From: Sideroxydans sp.
Lineage (GTDB): Bacteria > Pseudomonadota > Gammaproteobacteria > Burkholderiales > Gallionellaceae
DNA length: 64,000 nt
Assembly (NCBI GenBank): GCA_027310665.1
Contig: DAIDAJ010000005.1
Location: forward strand, 1-64,000
Reading direction: 5' to 3'
Shown here: positions 61,253 to 64,000 of the stretch, one piece after another
Layout of the letters: every line of letters begins with the position of its first letter
Numbering within the stretch: the first letter of the stretch is position 1
Program-made: the position numbers and the translations under genes
The notes under the pieces: model-generated
Told to the model about the DNA's origin: nothing
What the model saw: the letters and a program-made list of their open reading frames with translations, nothing else
The model's database searches: none

Positions 61253-62209
61253 ATGTATCTTGCGCACTTCGGCCTGCGCGAATTGCCGTTCTCGCTGACG
61301 CCCGACACCAGCTTCTTCTTTGCCTGCACCAATTACCAGGAAGGCTTGAACACCCTGCTGGTGGCGGCGCGCACCGGCGAAGGTTTCATCAAGATCGTGG
61401 GCGAGGTGGGTAACGGCAAGACTCTGCTGTGCCGCAAGTTCATCGCCACGCTCAACAGCGACCGCGAAACGGCCACTGCCATCGGAACGCAGGACGGCGG
61501 CGTCAGCGGACGCCATGCGGCAAAATTCATCACCGCTTACATCCCCAATCCGTATCTGGAGCCGCGCAGCCTTTTGCTGGCGCTGGCGGAAGAGTTCCGC
61601 ATAGAGATCGATAGCTCCTACGACCAGCATCAATTGCTGAAGGAGCTGACGCGTACCCTGCTCAATTTTGCGCGTGAAGGAAAACGCGTGCTGGTGTGCC
61701 TGGACGAAGCGCAGGCGATGCCGCTGGAAAGCCTGGAGATGTTGCGCCTGCTCACCAACCTGGAGACCGAAAAGCGCAAACTGATGCAGGTGGTGCTGTT
61801 CGGGCAACCGGAACTGGACGAACGCCTCAAGCAGAACTCGGTACGCCAGCTGCGCCAGCGCATCAGCTTTCAGTATGAACTGCAAGGATTGCACCGGGAC
61901 GAAATGGATCGTTACCTGCGCCATCGCCTGGCCGTAGCCGGCTTCAAGGGAGAGACCCTGTTCGGTCCGAGGACGGTCAATCTGCTGCACCGGGTTACCC
62001 GCGGCACGCCCAGACTGGCCAATATCATCGCGCATAAGGCGCTGATGCTGACCTATGCGGAAGGGCGCCAGCAGGTGCAGGTGCGGCACGTGAAGAAAGC
62101 CGCAGCGGACACGCCGGAATCGCACAAAGACTGGATGATGTGGGTCTGGTGGAGCGCCGCCGCCGTGGCGGTATCTGCACTTGTTGCGTTGGGAGCGTGG
62201 CTGCGATGA
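61253..62209 (+). CDS. mshM: MSHA biogenesis protein MshM (ExeA-like ATPase)
   Basis: 318 residues: AAA ATPase with Walker A GEVGNGKTLLCRK (about 49), Walker B CLDEAQAM (about 148) and a C-terminal helix that anchors it to the membrane (WWSAAAVAVSALVALGAWL). Relative of ExeA/GspA, which helps to assemble secretins through the peptidoglycan. One base after the mshL stop. Confidence 0.9.
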   Translation: MYLAHFGLRELPFSLTPDTSFFFACTNYQEGLNTLLVAARTGEGFIKIVGEVGNGKTLLCRKFIATLNSDRETATAIGTQDGGVSGRHAAKFITAYIPNPYLEPRSLLLALAEEFRIEIDSSYDQHQLLKELTRTLLNFAREGKRVLVCLDEAQAMPLESLEMLRLLTNLETEKRKLMQVVLFGQPELDERLKQNSVRQLRQRISFQYELQGLHRDEMDRYLRHRLAVAGFKGETLFGPRTVNLLHRVTRGTPRLANIIAHKALMLTYAEGRQQVQVRHVKKAAADTPESHKDWMMWVWWSAAAVAVSALVALGAWLR

Positions 62210-63327
62210 GCCTCATCAACCAGGTATTGAACGAACTCGAAGGCCGCGGTGCAACCGTGCCCCTGGGCGAGGAAACGATACGCGCGGTTCCTCCGCGCAA
62301 GCAGTCGCATGCGATGCGCTATGTTTCTGCAGCGGCGGCGTTGTTGCTCTTGTTGGCGGCGGGAAAATGGTATCTGGGGCGCACGATGACCGTTGAGCGC
62401 GAACAGCCTGCCGTGGCGGCCATACCGAAGGTGGCGCCGCTTCCGCCGGCCGGTCCGGCTTCCGCGGCGGTTCCGGCACCTGTCGCAGCTTCCGTACCCA
62501 TTGCAGTTTCGGCGCCCGCGGAGACTGGCCTGACTGCCGCGTCCGGCATATCACCTTCCACGGGAGACTTGCATGGCAAGCCGATACTCGTGGTGAAGAA
62601 CGACGAGCAGTCTGCAGCCGCACCTGAAGTGGTAAAGACCGGACCGCACAAGTCGAAGCGGGCCGCGGACCGGGTCGCCGACGACGCGGAAGGAACGTCA
62701 GGGGAGGACTCGCCGGACCTGCGGATCAAGACGGTCACTCCGCAGCAACGGGCCGATATCGAATTTCGCAAAGCCAATCAGGCTATGCAGGAAGGGAGAA
62801 CGAATGACGCGCTGGCGGGTTATGAAAACGCACTGCTGATCGACTCGTCGTACAAGGACGCGCGCAAGGCCTGGGTCGCTTTGCTGATCAGCCTCAAACG
62901 TAACGACGATGCCGAGCGTGTGCTGCAAAGGGGGTTGAAGCGCGACCCGCGTGACGCTTCGTTTGCCATGTTGATGGCGCGCTTGCAGGTGGAGCGCGGT
63001 GCAGTGCCTTCGGCTTTGGAGACCCTGCAGAAGACTTTGCCTTATGCAGAGGGCCAGGCCGATTACCAGGCATTCGTGGCCGCCTTGTTGCAGCGGCAGA
63101 ACCGGCAGGACGAAGCCGTCGAGCATTACCAAGTCGCGCTGAAACTCGCGCCCGATAACGGAATCTGGTTGATGGGCCTGGGAATCTCGCTGCAGGCGCT
63201 AAAACGCAGTGACGACGCCCGTAACGCCTATCAGCGCGCGCTGGCCTCGCATGGCCTGAACGCGCAATTACAGGCATTCGTGCAGAGTAAACTCAAGGAA
63301 CTCCAAGATTCAGCGGTCGTGCGGTAA
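62206..63327 (+). CDS. mshN: MSHA biogenesis protein MshN (TPR)
   Basis: 373 residues: MSLINQVLNELEGRG, the conserved MshN start, one helix (AAALLLLLAAGKWYLG), a proline/alanine-rich periplasmic linker (about 60-170) and four TPR repeats to the end. Overlaps mshM by 4 bases. Last gene of the operon; its end overlaps comF by 18 bases on the other strand. Confidence 0.87.
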   Translation: MSLINQVLNELEGRGATVPLGEETIRAVPPRKQSHAMRYVSAAAALLLLLAAGKWYLGRTMTVEREQPAVAAIPKVAPLPPAGPASAAVPAPVAASVPIAVSAPAETGLTAASGISPSTGDLHGKPILVVKNDEQSAAAPEVVKTGPHKSKRAADRVADDAEGTSGEDSPDLRIKTVTPQQRADIEFRKANQAMQEGRTNDALAGYENALLIDSSYKDARKAWVALLISLKRNDDAERVLQRGLKRDPRDASFAMLMARLQVERGAVPSALETLQKTLPYAEGQADYQAFVAALLQRQNRQDEAVEHYQVALKLAPDNGIWLMGLGISLQALKRSDDARNAYQRALASHGLNAQLQAFVQSKLKELQDSAVVR

Positions 63328-63984
63328 TGTCCGTGCCACCACCCAGGCACTTACCTCGCGCGCTCCAGCCCGCTTCAGTGCCTGTGACAACTCTCCGATC
63401 GAAGCACCTGTTGTCATCACGTCGTCCACGATCGCCACATGTTTGCCGCGCACACCGGCTTCAGGGCTGCAGGTGAAGGCCTGGCGCATGTTCTTGTCGC
63501 GTTCCTTCCATGGCAACGAAGATTGCGGCGGCGTGTTTCGCACCCTTGCGCAGGCATGCGGAAGCAGGGGGAGGTCCAGCCGTTGCGAGATCCGGCGCGC
63601 GAGCAGCATCGACTGGTTGAACCCCCTTTCGCGCAACCTCGACTGATGCAACGGCAGGGCAACCAGGCAGTCAGGCACTGCCGTTACCCGCTTGACCACG
63701 GCGTCCGCCAGGTAATTGACGAGTATCAAACGTTCGCGAAACTTGAGCGACTGGATCAGCTTGTCGAGCGGGAAGCCATAGCTGAACGCCGCCACGGTAT
63801 GGTCGAAGGCCGGGGCGTGTTTCAGGCATTCCCCGCATACCTCGCCAGAAGGCGTGGGCAATGCGCAGATCGGGCAGTGCTCTCCGGTCAGGCGCGGCAA
63901 TTCTGCATCGCAGGCCTCGCAACACAGACCGGTCTTGCTTGACGCGCCGCAGAGCAGGCAGGGCTGTGCAGGCAGCAGGCGCAT
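63310..63984 (-). CDS. comF: ComF family protein (phosphoribosyltransferase-like)
   Basis: 224 residues visible, apparently complete from an ATG at 63984, but the window ends 16 bases beyond so the true start could be further out. Zinc-finger-like N-terminus with CLLCGA, CCEAC, CPIC and CGEC, then PLHQSRLRERGFNQSMLLA and the PRPP-binding loop VAIVDDVMTTGASI. ComF is needed for DNA uptake; here it may share function with the pilus genes. Confidence 0.9.
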   Translation of the reverse strand: MRLLPAQPCLLCGASSKTGLCCEACDAELPRLTGEHCPICALPTPSGEVCGECLKHAPAFDHTVAAFSYGFPLDKLIQSLKFRERLILVNYLADAVVKRVTAVPDCLVALPLHQSRLRERGFNQSMLLARRISQRLDLPLLPHACARVRNTPPQSSLPWKERDKNMRQAFTCSPEAGVRGKHVAIVDDVMTTGASIGELSQALKRAGAREVSAWVVARTLPHDR

Positions 63985-64000
63985 AAAATTTGCACTGATG

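Overview
The window reads as chromosomal DNA of a betaproteobacterium of the Nitrosomonadales type, most likely a Gallionellaceae-like or related chemolithotroph. This rests on gene neighbourhoods (PP0621-pilSR-ampD-nrdAB; rhodanese-grxC-secB-gpsA-trmL; gpmI-envC-ctpA), the many c-type cytochromes, and a full MSHA pilus locus. It is inference from protein families and synteny, not from a database search. No rRNA, tRNA, insertion sequence, prophage or CRISPR array was seen.

Layout. 1-711: end of moeA and mogA (molybdenum cofactor). 779-17804: a respiratory island, AT-richer than the right half. It holds a divergently transcribed cbb3-type oxidase-like system: catalytic CcoN-like and CcoO-like subunits, four membrane or periplasmic c-type cytochromes, two half-size CcoN-like proteins, two heme-free proteins that resemble the N-terminal part of CcoP, CcoS-, CcoG- and FixH-like accessory proteins, a membrane-anchored SUMF1-fold protein, a fused transporter/spermidine-synthase-like protein, and at least four 34-35 residue single-helix proteins. 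A 390 bp divergent control region carries five helically phased ACGTTAAAT repeats. 17801-19760: a GT-C-like membrane protein and a coiled-coil protein. 19977-23710: PP0621 protein, PilS/PilR, AmpD. 23812-28003: class Ia ribonucleotide reductase behind a pair of NrdR boxes.

28004-29730 is gene-poor, with a probably broken DUF721/DciA-like gene and a lysine/alanine-rich histone H1-like gene. 29731-34946 holds a methyltransferase plus polysaccharide deacetylase pair, a beta-lactamase-fold lipoprotein, an alpha/beta hydrolase and a frameshifted diguanylate cyclase. 34951-45119 is housekeeping: ctpA, envC, gpmI, a two-cysteine ArsR regulator with a DUF2892 protein, a PglL/Wzy-like O-oligosaccharyltransferase, rhodanese, grxC, secB, an SH3 protein, gpsA and trmL.

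45212-63327 is an 18 kb, almost gapless MSHA type IV pilus operon in the order E, G, minor prepilin, membrane protein, A, C, D, O, P, Q, I, PilN-like, J, K, L, M, N. comF follows on the opposite strand. Two genes (SH3 protein and the first minor prepilin) carry palindromic repeats in frame between the start codon and the export signal.

How the parts may work together: the island looks like a self-contained terminal oxidase whose usual CcoP subunit seems to be split among separate genes and whose stoichiometry is padded by micro-proteins. The MSHA operon provides surface attachment, and the nearby PglL-like enzyme could glycosylate its pilin.
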